Shown here piece after piece: positions 26,820 to 34,627 of a DNA stretch of 64,000 bases (position 1 is the first letter of the stretch; each line of letters opens with the position of its first letter). Origin of the DNA: a virus; the IMG/VR virus record IMGVR_UViG_3300032316_000329, positions 62,001 through 126,000 of that record; one strand, written 5' to 3'. The notes under the pieces were generated by a model, which saw only the letters and a program-made list of their open reading frames with translations, was not told where the DNA came from and searched no databases. The translations under genes and the position numbers were made by a program.

Positions 26820-27971
26820 ATGCCAACTTTTTATCAGGTTAACGGTGTATCGTTTGATGATCTGTTTGTAAGAAATGATTCATTCACAGAAGGTGGGTTG
26901 TGGACCTGGGGAAATAATGGTCTGGGTGAATTAGGTGATAACTCCAGAACCCATAGATCATCTCCAGTCCAAACCGTATCTGCTGGTACAAATTGGAAAC
27001 AGGTTGCTGGTGGTGGTAATCACACCGCTGCCATTAAAACTGATGGAACATTATGGTTATGGGGTAGTAATTTTTTTGGCCGATTAGGTGACAATACACA
27101 AACCGATAGATCCTCACCAGTTCAAACTGTATCTGCTGGTACAAATTGGAAACAGGTTGCTTGTGGTGGTACTCATACCGCTGCCATTAAGACTGACGGA
27201 ACCCTATGGACATGGGGACGTAATTATAATGGCCGATTAGGTGACAATACAACAACCGATACAACCTCACCAGTCCAAACCGTATCTGCTGGTACAAATT
27301 GGAAACAGGTTGCTTGTGGTGGTAATCACACCGCTGCCATTAAGACTGATGGAACCCTTTGGACCTGGGGACGTAATACTAACGGTCAACTAGGTGATAA
27401 CTCTTTAACCCATAGATCCTCACCAGTTCAAACTGTATCTGGAGGAACCAATTGGAAACAAGTTGCTGGTGGCGATAGTCATACTGCTGCCGTTAAAACT
27501 GATGGAACATTATGGATGTGGGGAGGCAATAGTTATGGTCAACTAGGTGATAACTCTTTAACCCATAGATCCTCACCAGTTCAAACTGTATCTGCTGGTA
27601 CAAATTGGAAGTTTGTTGCCAGTGGATATTATGCACATACTGCTGCCATTAAGACTGATGGAACCCTATGGACATGGGGACGTAATAATTTCGGTCAACT
27701 AGGTGATAACTCTTTAACCCATAGATCCTCACCAGTTCAAACTGTATCTGGTGGTGCCAATTGGAAACAAGTTTCTTGTGGTCGTTTTTACACAACTACC
27801 ATTAAAACTGATGGAACCCTGTGGACATGGGGACGTAATAGTTATGGTCAACTAGGTGATAATACAACAACCGGTAGATCATCACCAGTCCAAACCGTAT
27901 CTGCTGGTACAAATTGGAAACTAGTTGCTTGTGGCACTTATTTTACCGTCTCCATCCGAGATCAGTGGTAA
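26820..27971 (+). CDS. RCC1-repeat seven-bladed beta-propeller protein, copy 3
   Basis: The product has 383 residues and starts at the base after the previous stop. The N-terminal about 28 residues are FYQVNGVSFDDLFVRNDSFT-like. Seven RCC1 blades follow with loop variants NNGLGE, SNFFGR, RNYNGR, RNTNGQ, GNSYGQ, RNNFGQ and RNSYGQ. It ends CGTYFTVSIRDQW, close to copy 2. All three copies keep seven blades, the number needed to close a propeller, which argues that they are folded and selected rather than random repeat expansions. A late-type promoter follows downstream. Confidence 0.75.
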   Translation: MPTFYQVNGVSFDDLFVRNDSFTEGGLWTWGNNGLGELGDNSRTHRSSPVQTVSAGTNWKQVAGGGNHTAAIKTDGTLWLWGSNFFGRLGDNTQTDRSSPVQTVSAGTNWKQVACGGTHTAAIKTDGTLWTWGRNYNGRLGDNTTTDTTSPVQTVSAGTNWKQVACGGNHTAAIKTDGTLWTWGRNTNGQLGDNSLTHRSSPVQTVSGGTNWKQVAGGDSHTAAVKTDGTLWMWGGNSYGQLGDNSLTHRSSPVQTVSAGTNWKFVASGYYAHTAAIKTDGTLWTWGRNNFGQLGDNSLTHRSSPVQTVSGGANWKQVSCGRFYTTTIKTDGTLWTWGRNSYGQLGDNTTTGRSSPVQTVSAGTNWKLVACGTYFTVSIRDQW

Positions 27972-27980
27972 TTTACAAGA

Positions 27981-27987
27981 CTAAATA
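27981..27987 (+). promoter_or_regulatory. Putative T4-type late promoter before glycan cassette
   Basis: CTAAATA lies 33 bases before the chosen start of the methyltransferase at 28021. If it is active, the glycan-modification cassette would be expressed late, with the virion genes. Confidence 0.45.
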
Positions 27988-28020
27988 CCAAAGTTAGACA
28001 ATTATTTTATGAGGGTTGTT

Positions 28021-28566
28021 ATGATAAAGTTGAACCTTGGTTCTGGTTACAAACATATTGATGGTTATCTAAATATTGATTCGGATCCAAAGTGTAATCC
28101 AGATCACTTACTAAACCTTGAAACCGACAGACTTCCCTTTGATGATAACACGGTAGACGAAGTTCTCTGCCACCATATTCTAGAACACATTGGTGATGGT
28201 TTCATTCATTTAATGAAAGAAATCTACCGAGTTTGTAAAAACGGTGCTATACTAGACATAGCAGTTCCACATCCCAGGCACGATGTTTTCCTCATAGACC
28301 CCACTCATAAACGGCCAATCTACTCTGATACTATTGATATGTTCTCTAAAAAAAGGAACCAAAAAACTATTGAAAATAAAGGTATGGAAACAACTCTTGG
28401 TATAATGAATGACATTGACATAGAAGTATTTGCCACTGACTATGTTCTTGATGAATACTATCAAAAACTCTTTCAAACATTACCAAACGAACAATGTGAT
28501 ATAATTGCTCGGTCTTATAATAATGTTATTATTGAAATCCTAATCAAGGCAATGGTGAATAAGTGA
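28021..28566 (+). CDS. SAM-dependent methyltransferase (Methyltransf_11-like)
   Basis: The product has 181 residues from the ATG at 28021, chosen because gaggg lies five bases before it; an in-frame ATG at 28009 lacks such a site. The N-terminus KLNLGSGYKHIDGYLNID is the class I methyltransferase motif I with its following acidic residue. LPFDDNTVDEVLCHHILEHI is motif II/III as in Methyltransf_11 enzymes, and LMKEIYRVCKNGAILDIAVP is the next conserved block. Such enzymes next to glycosyltransferases often methylate sugars, but protein or small-molecule targets are possible. The next gene starts at a GTG overlapping its stop. Confidence 0.75.
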   Translation: MIKLNLGSGYKHIDGYLNIDSDPKCNPDHLLNLETDRLPFDDNTVDEVLCHHILEHIGDGFIHLMKEIYRVCKNGAILDIAVPHPRHDVFLIDPTHKRPIYSDTIDMFSKKRNQKTIENKGMETTLGIMNDIDIEVFATDYVLDEYYQKLFQTLPNEQCDIIARSYNNVIIEILIKAMVNK

Positions 28567-29885
28567 CAGTAGAATATCCAAACTGTGATCCTCTCGGAAC
28601 TGCCAAGTTTTTTATCAATTTAAAACAACCTGAAAAGGCCAAAGTTTCCCTTGATCAAGTAAAACCATATTGTCAGACAGTTCAACAGTTAGATGCTATT
28701 GGCAAACTCTATGCTGATTGTAGAGAATGGAATGATTCTCTTGAAATTGCCAAGAAGATTCATTCCCTACTTCCAAACAATCAATCCAAATATGATATTA
28801 GAACAAATATTGTTCGTTCTTTACTCAATTTAAACAATCCAGAAGAAGCACTAATTTATATCAATATGAATGAAAAGGTGAATCCAAACGATCATCCTAA
28901 TCGTATGGATAAAGCAATGGCTTTATTTCTACTAAACAAAAAAATAGAAGCCGAAGCAATACTGCGACAAATATTAGAAGAACCACATAATGATGATATT
29001 GACACAAGAGTAAAATTTAATCTAGGAACCTATGACATTAGAAATGGTAATTTTAAAGATGGTATCAAAAATTTTCTTCTTCACGGTAGAAAGTTAAATA
29101 TATGGGAGTCATATACTCTTCCGAAAAATAATTATTGGAAAGGCGATATACAACCTGGTAAAACTATTCTGATGTGTCACGATGGTGGTATTGGTGATGA
29201 AATAATCAATATAAGGTTTCAGAAACACATTAAAAAACTTGGTATGAATCCTATTTGGTTTACAGCAAGAAAAGACCTGGCTAAAGTCTTTGAAAGAAAT
29301 GGATTTACTGTAACAACAAATCCTAATGATTATAAATCTGATTGGTTGTGGTATTATTCAATGACTTCGCCAGTATTGCTTGATGTTGATGAGAATGACT
29401 TGTGGGATGGTCCTTATATAGAACCAATCAGAAAAGCAGAGAAACTTTCTGGTAAATTAAAGATCGGCCTAAAATGTGTTGGTAATCCAAAATATGATCA
29501 GGATCTAAACAGAACAGTTCCCTATAAAGAAGTTCTTGATATTTTACCAAAAGATGCGACGGTCTATTCATTTCATATTGACGAAGATATTGATGATCCT
29601 AGATTGATATCTCTTAAAGATAAGATCAAAACTTGGGACGATACGCTTGACTTTATAGATCAAATGGACTATATGATATCTAGTTGTACCTCAACAGCAC
29701 ACGCGGCATCTGCTATGGGTAAAAAGACTTTTGTTATGGTTCCTATCCTTAATTATTACCTTTGGGCAAAACCAGAAAACCACTCAAAGTGGTATTCGGA
29801 AAATACCAGAATAATCAGACAAACAACATATAAAAATTGGTATGATCCGATCAAAGAGTTGAAAGAACTCCTCAATGGTCAATAG
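28563..29885 (+). CDS. TPR protein with GT9-like glycosyltransferase domain
   Basis: The product has 440 residues from a GTG overlapping the previous stop. Residues about 1-190 show tetratricopeptide-like helical pairs (AIGKLYADCREWNDSLEIAK, VRSLLNLNNPEEALIYIN). The C-terminal part has GKTILMCHDGGIGDEIINIR, KIGLKCVGNPKYDQDLNRTV, FIDQMDYMISSCTSTAHAAS and AMGKKTF. These follow the pattern of the TPR/glycosyltransferase family 9 (heptosyltransferase-like) proteins, where the last block contacts the nucleotide-sugar. ADP-heptose enzymes are encoded 3 kb away on the other strand, making a heptosyl transfer role attractive but unproven. Confidence 0.7.
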   Translation: MTVEYPNCDPLGTAKFFINLKQPEKAKVSLDQVKPYCQTVQQLDAIGKLYADCREWNDSLEIAKKIHSLLPNNQSKYDIRTNIVRSLLNLNNPEEALIYINMNEKVNPNDHPNRMDKAMALFLLNKKIEAEAILRQILEEPHNDDIDTRVKFNLGTYDIRNGNFKDGIKNFLLHGRKLNIWESYTLPKNNYWKGDIQPGKTILMCHDGGIGDEIINIRFQKHIKKLGMNPIWFTARKDLAKVFERNGFTVTTNPNDYKSDWLWYYSMTSPVLLDVDENDLWDGPYIEPIRKAEKLSGKLKIGLKCVGNPKYDQDLNRTVPYKEVLDILPKDATVYSFHIDEDIDDPRLISLKDKIKTWDDTLDFIDQMDYMISSCTSTAHAASAMGKKTFVMVPILNYYLWAKPENHSKWYSENTRIIRQTTYKNWYDPIKELKELLNGQ

Positions 29886-30240
29886 AATTGTCAATTCGGT
29901 CAATATTAATTTAACTTCCATATCAACGAATGAACCGATTTCGGATGTTCCTTGTGGTTCGTGTAATATGTGTTGTAAGTTGTTATCACCTTTTCTCACA
30001 ACCGAAGAGATTGCTTCTGGTAAATATCCATTAAGTATAATTAACCCTTCTAATACAAACGAAGGGCCAACGGTGGTTTTGTTTAGAAATATAGAGGGTG
30101 GTTGTGGTATGTTAATAGATAATAAGTGTTCTATCTATGATGATAGACCTATTGCTTGTCGGCAATTTGATTGTCGCAGAGGTCATCATCCAAAAACAAA
30201 TATTGTGGCTAAAGAAAAGTTTGGAATTGATATACAATGA
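29875..30240 (+). CDS. YkgJ-type cysteine-cluster protein
   Basis: The 121-residue protein overlaps the end of the glycosyltransferase gene by 11 bases. It has the cluster VPCGSCNMCCKLLSPF, then GGCGMLIDNKCSIYDDRP and IACRQFDCRRGHH, the eight-cysteine arrangement typical of the YkgJ/Fe-S-or-zinc cluster family. Members are common in bacteria and phages but poorly characterised; metal binding is inferred. Its place inside a coupled glycan cassette (next start overlaps its stop as ATGA) hints at a role in modification chemistry, perhaps a metal-dependent one. Confidence 0.7.
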   Translation: MVNRIVNSVNINLTSISTNEPISDVPCGSCNMCCKLLSPFLTTEEIASGKYPLSIINPSNTNEGPTVVLFRNIEGGCGMLIDNKCSIYDDRPIACRQFDCRRGHHPKTNIVAKEKFGIDIQ

Positions 30241-31067
30241 AACACGGAAAAACAGCTGTCTATACAATCCTCAAAAACGAAAAAAAATATATTGAAAAAT
30301 GGTTATACTATGCCAATCCTTTTGACTATAAGGTTCTTCTTGACACGGGATCAACCGATGGTTCTTGGGAACTATTACAAGAATATGCCTCAAAAGATCC
30401 TAAACTAATCATTGAACAAAAAACCTTCGATCCATGGCGGTTTGATACAGCAAGAAACTATAATCTCAACATGGTACCAGAAGAAGTCGTCTGGTGCCTC
30501 TCTCCTGACTTGGACGAGTATTATTCCATCAATACACACGATGAAATGGAAGTTATTATATCTGCTGTTCCTGATATTACTTGTATTGCTTCCGATAGAT
30601 TAGATATTTATTCCCGTGTTGTTCGTGTCGGGCCTCCAAATCTACAAGCAACTAACAAGATTCACAGAAGGCACGATTATATCTGGAAAGAAAGAATCTA
30701 CGAACACATCTCCTGGAAACATGGTGGGTATGAGAAAGAATTATATTCTGATGATATCTTTCTGGTTCATGATCAAGACTTTAAAAAGAAAGAGAGATCA
30801 GAACTCTATATCAGACTAATGGAAGAGGAATGGGCCGAGAATCCTAAAAACTCATGGAATAATTGGTTTCTTCTTTATCATTACTTTAAGTCACAACAAC
30901 TGGAAAAGTATATTCCTGTTGCTTGTAATTACTTGCTATTTCACACAAAAAAACAAGATAAGAACTATGAGGATGTTACTAATACTCTAAAAGGAATTTT
31001 AGCGAGAGAGAAGATATCCGATCAACATAAACATTTAATTGTTGAAGCATTGAAGGTTGCTAGATGA
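30237..31067 (+). CDS. GT2-like glycosyltransferase
   Basis: The 276-residue protein is translated from an ATG overlapping the previous stop. The start GKTAVYTILKNEKKYIEKWL and VLLDTGSTDGSWELLQEYAS are the GT-A fold opening and the conserved acidic/GST-DGS motif of family 2 glycosyltransferases. WCLSPDLDEYYS gives the DxD-like metal site (DLD). The rest (RLDIYSRVVRVGPPNLQATN, HEDYIWKERIYEHISW-like) is typical of proteins annotated as GT2 in T4-like phages. Donor and acceptor are unknown. Its stop overlaps the sulfotransferase start. Confidence 0.7.
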   Translation: MKHGKTAVYTILKNEKKYIEKWLYYANPFDYKVLLDTGSTDGSWELLQEYASKDPKLIIEQKTFDPWRFDTARNYNLNMVPEEVVWCLSPDLDEYYSINTHDEMEVIISAVPDITCIASDRLDIYSRVVRVGPPNLQATNKIHRRHDYIWKERIYEHISWKHGGYEKELYSDDIFLVHDQDFKKKERSELYIRLMEEEWAENPKNSWNNWFLLYHYFKSQQLEKYIPVACNYLLFHTKKQDKNYEDVTNTLKGILAREKISDQHKHLIVEALKVAR

Positions 31068-31852
31068 AAACATTTCACTTTCTATCAGGATTACCTAGAA
31101 CAGGGTCAACGGTTCTTGAATCATTACTCAATCAAAATCCGCAAGTATATGTTACACCAACATCACCTCTACTACATCTATTAAATAAAAATCAAGAAGA
31201 GTTTCATCAATGTCCCGAGGTTATTGCTAATCCCGTCTCAGATATGCTTACTAATGTTTCTCGTGGTATGATAGAAGGTTGCTGGGAACACAGACCAGAA
31301 CCTATCATCATTGACAAGCATCGCGGTTGGGGTAAGAATATGCCGGCGACTACGATTGTTTTTGATAAAGAAATTAAAATGGTTGCTACTATCCGAGACA
31401 TACCTTCTATAATGGCCAGTTGGTTAACTCTTATTAGAAATCAACCAAACAACTTTATCAAAAGAACTGTTATTGAAAAAGGTTTTGAAGCAACAGAAGA
31501 AAATATGATGGCAGAAATGTGGTTTGGTCATGTTCTAGATTGTGTTGAGTCGGTTGCTATGGCAAGAAAGACAGCATCTAATAGAATGTTAGAAATACGG
31601 TATGATGACTTTATTAAAGATTCAAAACAACAGATTTCTAAAATTGAATCTTTTCTTGAACTACCTTCTTTTGAATATGATTTTGAAAACATACAAAATA
31701 ACAACATAAACAATGATCACGAAGCATTTGGATTCATTGATATGCATAAGGTCAGACCAAAGGTGGAAAAGATTGCTAAACATCCAAAAGATGTATTAGG
31801 TGATAGTCTTTACAATAGGTTTGTTGATCTTGAAAGGCAGTATTTGAGATGA
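31064..31852 (+). CDS. Sulfotransferase family protein
   Basis: The product has 262 residues. The N-terminus FHFLSGLPRTGSTVLESLL carries the 5'-phosphosulfate-binding loop (PRTGST at residues 11-16) of PAPS-dependent sulfotransferases. MVATIRDIPSIMASWL is the second conserved region (RD-P-x-x-x-x-S) that contacts the 3'-phosphate, and RYDDFIKDSKQQISKIESFL is the usual later helix. The enzyme is expected to move sulfate from PAPS to an acceptor, probably a sugar given the neighbours. Its gene overlaps both neighbours (ATGA), and the next gene encodes a probable PAPS-forming kinase. Confidence 0.75.
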   Translation: MKTFHFLSGLPRTGSTVLESLLNQNPQVYVTPTSPLLHLLNKNQEEFHQCPEVIANPVSDMLTNVSRGMIEGCWEHRPEPIIIDKHRGWGKNMPATTIVFDKEIKMVATIRDIPSIMASWLTLIRNQPNNFIKRTVIEKGFEATEENMMAEMWFGHVLDCVESVAMARKTASNRMLEIRYDDFIKDSKQQISKIESFLELPSFEYDFENIQNNNINNDHEAFGFIDMHKVRPKVEKIAKHPKDVLGDSLYNRFVDLERQYLR

Positions 31853-32274
31853 AAAAGATTTTAATTATGGGACTACCCGGTTCAGGCAAGACGACATTTG
31901 CCGAAGAGTTGAGAAAACAACTATTAGCAAAGAGTAGAACTGCGGCCTGGTTTAATGCCGATGTTATTCGTAAAATGCATAACGATTGGGACTTTTCACC
32001 AGAAGGTCGTATAAGACAGGCTAATAGAATGAGAATATTGGCCGATGGTATGATGACTGATTATGTTATCTGCGATTTTGTGGCACCAACAGAAGAAATC
32101 AGAACACAATTTAAGGCAGACTTTACAATTTGGATGGACACCGAAACAAAATCAGATTATGAAGATACTGATAAATTGTTTGAGCGTCCAACCAAATGGG
32201 ATTATATTGTTAAGATGAAAGATGTTCCTAATACAGTTAGTCCATGCGTTGAACAAATTCTGAAACTTGGGTAA
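31849..32274 (+). CDS. APS kinase-like P-loop protein (PAPS synthesis)
   Basis: The protein has 141 residues. The start KKILIMGLPGSGKTTFAEEL holds the Walker A loop (residues 8-15). The next block AAWFNADVIRKMHNDWDFSP and the Arg/Asn-rich helix after it align in order with the APS-binding region of CysC-type kinases (GD-x-x-R, FS-x-x-x-R). CDFVAPTEEIR corresponds to the F-I-S-P region. It is shorter than bacterial CysC (about 200 residues), so a different small kinase is possible. APS kinase makes PAPS, the donor used by the sulfotransferase encoded just before it. Its 3' end overlaps the convergent HldD gene by 38 bases. Confidence 0.65.
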   Translation: MKKILIMGLPGSGKTTFAEELRKQLLAKSRTAAWFNADVIRKMHNDWDFSPEGRIRQANRMRILADGMMTDYVICDFVAPTEEIRTQFKADFTIWMDTETKSDYEDTDKLFERPTKWDYIVKMKDVPNTVSPCVEQILKLG

Positions 32275-33049
32275 ACTTATGGTCAAATACTTTTCTCGCA
32301 CAACTGTATGTCTGATACTTGCCTTTAATAATCTCAGGCATATCAATGAACTTAACCGGAACATTATACTTATCAGCAACAATCACTGCCACATCTAAGA
32401 ATGAAATAGGATGGGAACAACCTAAATCAAAGATACCTTCTTTGGCATTTGTTGTAATAATCTTAATGATATCACCAACCCAAACAAAGTCACGATAGGT
32501 ATTTTCCGACCCTTTGAAAATCTTAATCACTCCATCATTCTTAGCCTGCTCCGAGAAACGATAGACTGGTGAGGTACAAAAGTCCGATTTCTTTTCATCG
32601 GCACCATATACATTGAAATAACGATAACCTGTAATCGGTGCGGTAAAAGATGACCTATTTTCCATAACCCACAAATCAACGGTATACTTAGAAACAGCAT
32701 AGTAGTTTAGTGGATTATAATCATATGTTTTATTAACCGCCATAGACTGGCCATATACAGAACCAGAAGATGCATAGTGAACAGGAATCTTATGCTTAAT
32801 GGCCTTCTCAAAAATCTCAACCGATGACTGGACATTCCATCGCATTACCTTCAATACATCTAGTTCGGTTGTATTAGAGATAGCACCTTGGTGATAAATC
32901 ATTGTAATCTTATCCCACGGTACCTGTTTTGCCAATTCAATTGGGTCACCATCTACGGCATCAAAACCATATACCTTATTACCTTGTTGTTCTAAATGCT
33001 TTACAAGGTTTCTACCAATAAATCCTTTATGTCCTGTAACTAAAATCAT
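32237..33049 (-). CDS. hldD: ADP-glyceromanno-heptose 6-epimerase HldD
   Basis: The 270-residue SDR-family protein starts with ILVTGHKGFIGRNLVKHLEQ, the NAD(P)-binding Rossmann loop. It has the HldD-type block IYHQGAISNTTELD, the catalytic Ser in ASSGSVYG (S95), the Tyr/Lys pair in NYYAVSKY (Y117, K121), and the strongly HldD-like GYRYFNVYGADE and KIFKGSENTYRDFVWVGDI. In bacteria this enzyme converts ADP-D-glycero- to ADP-L-glycero-manno-heptose for LPS core. E. coli HldD has about 310 residues, so this one is slightly short. It is the last gene of a three-gene minus-strand operon; its start overlaps the stop of the cupin gene. Confidence 0.85.
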   Translation of the reverse strand: MILVTGHKGFIGRNLVKHLEQQGNKVYGFDAVDGDPIELAKQVPWDKITMIYHQGAISNTTELDVLKVMRWNVQSSVEIFEKAIKHKIPVHYASSGSVYGQSMAVNKTYDYNPLNYYAVSKYTVDLWVMENRSSFTAPITGYRYFNVYGADEKKSDFCTSPVYRFSEQAKNDGVIKIFKGSENTYRDFVWVGDIIKIITTNAKEGIFDLGCSHPISFLDVAVIVADKYNVPVKFIDMPEIIKGKYQTYSCARKVFDHKFTQVSEFVQRMD

Positions 33050-33396
33050 TGTCCGTCTCCTGGTATAACTCTATAACTATCACTATCATAATGTGTGGTT
33101 GATACTTCTATAAGAACCGAATTGTCCTCTAGAGCCTCAATCTGATGTGGTCGACCTGGTTCATTTACCCAAGTATCACCTTCTTTAAGTATAATATTAT
33201 GTTTAGAGGCATCTTTTGTTTCTATCCAGTGGATTTTAAACATACCGCTTTGAACATAGAATGTTTCATGTTTCTTCATATGGAAATGCATTGACCCTTT
33301 TGAACCGGCCTTGTCGTGTATAAGGAGTTTGCCACAATACATTTCATTATTGGCAAAAATGACCTCTCTACCCCATTTCTTTTCAACAGTGTCCAT
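33046..33396 (-). CDS. Cupin-domain protein (sugar-phosphate isomerase-like)
   Basis: The protein has 116 residues. The start VEKKWGREVIFANNEMYCGK is the W-G-x-E opening of mannose-6-phosphate isomerase-type cupins. GSMHFHMKKHETFYVQSG is cupin motif 1 with the metal-binding His cluster, and WVNEPGRPHQIEAL is motif 2. It overlaps hldE upstream and hldD downstream, so it probably acts in the same sugar pathway, for example on an early heptose or other nucleotide-sugar intermediate. The exact reaction cannot be told from the sequence. Confidence 0.7.
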   Translation of the reverse strand: MDTVEKKWGREVIFANNEMYCGKLLIHDKAGSKGSMHFHMKKHETFYVQSGMFKIHWIETKDASKHNIILKEGDTWVNEPGRPHQIEALEDNSVLIEVSTTHYDSDSYRVIPGDGQ

Positions 33397-34561
33397 TCAA
33401 ATGCTCCAATATATTCGTGGTAGAAAATCCTTCAACATACGGTATAATAGTTGTAACAACTGGCCGTCCATTAACATCATATGTTTTAGAAACATAGTCA
33501 CCACCTTTTGTAATGATATCTGGATTAACTTTCTTGATCAACTCGTATGGTGAATCCTCTTCAAATATAATTACCTCGTCCACACAAGAAAGGGACTCCA
33601 ATATTAATTTTCGGTCCTCTTGTTTGTTAAACGGTCTATCGTTACCTTTGCGCCTTCTCACAGAATCATCCGAGTTCAAACCAACAATAAGATAATCACC
33701 AAGTTCTTTTGACTTTTGTAGATATTCAATATGTCCTTTGTGAATAACATCAAAGCAACCGTTGGTGAATACAATTTTCTTTTCTACGGTTCTTATATCA
33801 TCCTCAGTTAGTGTATAGGTTCCAAAGTGACTAACCGATAATGCTGCTAGTTTATTCGCCTTGACACAGGCCTTATGTATATCTTCTCCTTTGGCCAGAT
33901 AATATGTCATAGCGGCAATAAACACATCACCAGCACCCGTAACATCGGCAACCTCTTTATCAATACCTTCTAATTTGATTATCCGACCTTCCTCTACAAT
34001 AATAGGTCCTTTGCTACCACGAGTAATAACAAAAGTTCCAACATTGTAGAACTTTCTGGTATCTTGATAACTATCACCTACCATAGCAAACTTATGGTAT
34101 TCTTCCTCATTCATCTTGATAATATCGGCACCTTCATAGTTGACCAGAGATTTCTTTGGATCAACTATTACAATCTTACCCTGTTGTTTTAGTTTATGAA
34201 TTAGTTGCTGACTTTTAGATAAGACACCTTTATTATAATCGGAAAGAATGACATATTTGGTTTCTTCAGGAAATTCTATTTGAGAGATATCAGCGGTGCT
34301 AATCTTATCTTCATCCACACGGAACATAATGTGACCGTTACATACATATCTTTTCTTGACCGAATAATCAAGGGCATCAGAATAGTAATCTACACATACA
34401 CCAAGGTTTATTAGATTGTTATTAACATTAGAGGCGCCGCCGGCACGACTTTCTTCTTTAATGATATCAAAGATAGGAATGGGAGATTCTGGAGAGAACC
34501 GGTTCATTTTTCCATAAATATAGATATCCGATATATGATCACCAATCAATCCGATTTTCAT
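33383..34561 (-). CDS. hldE: Bifunctional heptose kinase/adenylyltransferase HldE
   Basis: The product has 392 residues from the ATG at 34561 on the minus strand, preceded by GGAG six bases upstream; longer in-frame starts overlap the promoter. Residues 1-250 form a PfkB-type kinase (NRFSPESPIPIFDI, RAGGASNVNNNL, DVTGAGDVFIAA with D212 as the catalytic base). Residues 260-390 form a nucleotidyltransferase (FTNGCFDVIHKGHIEYLQKS with the HxGH motif at 274-277). Bacterial HldE has about 477 residues, so both domains are shortened but the key residues are present. It would make ADP-heptose. It is the first gene of a minus-strand operon with a cupin and hldD. Confidence 0.85.
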   Translation of the reverse strand: MKIGLIGDHISDIYIYGKMNRFSPESPIPIFDIIKEESRAGGASNVNNNLINLGVCVDYYSDALDYSVKKRYVCNGHIMFRVDEDKISTADISQIEFPEETKYVILSDYNKGVLSKSQQLIHKLKQQGKIVIVDPKKSLVNYEGADIIKMNEEEYHKFAMVGDSYQDTRKFYNVGTFVITRGSKGPIIVEEGRIIKLEGIDKEVADVTGAGDVFIAAMTYYLAKGEDIHKACVKANKLAALSVSHFGTYTLTEDDIRTVEKKIVFTNGCFDVIHKGHIEYLQKSKELGDYLIVGLNSDDSVRRRKGNDRPFNKQEDRKLILESLSCVDEVIIFEEDSPYELIKKVNPDIITKGGDYVSKTYDVNGRPVVTTIIPYVEGFSTTNILEHLNGHC

Positions 34562-34583
34562 TATATACTCCGAGTTGTCGGAC

Positions 34584-34612
34584 ACTGTAACATAAATATA
34601 TATAGTAGTCAA
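34584..34612 (-). promoter_or_regulatory. Host-type promoter for the heptose operon
   Basis: On the minus strand TTGACT (34612-34607) is followed after 17 bases by TACAGT (34589-34584), 22 bases before the hldE start. The spacing is ideal for a sigma70-type promoter, though the -10 is imperfect. It overlaps a late-type motif on the plus strand. Confidence 0.5.
34592..34598 (+). promoter_or_regulatory. Putative late promoter before gp13
   Basis: ATAAATA lies 29 bases before the gp13 start at 34628 and inside the 17-base spacer of the opposite-strand promoter. Confidence 0.5.
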
Positions 34613-34627
34613 CCATAGGCCAGTGGA

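Noticed and set aside
23249-27971. Diversity-generating retroelement acting on the RCC1 loops
   Set aside because: Loop variation looks suggestive, but no reverse transcriptase, template repeat or accessory gene is present in the window, and the variation is spread over all blades.
23249-27971. CRISPR-like repeat array
   Set aside because: The regular 150-base spacing is the coding period of RCC1 blades; the repeats are in frame and degenerate, with no leader or cas genes.
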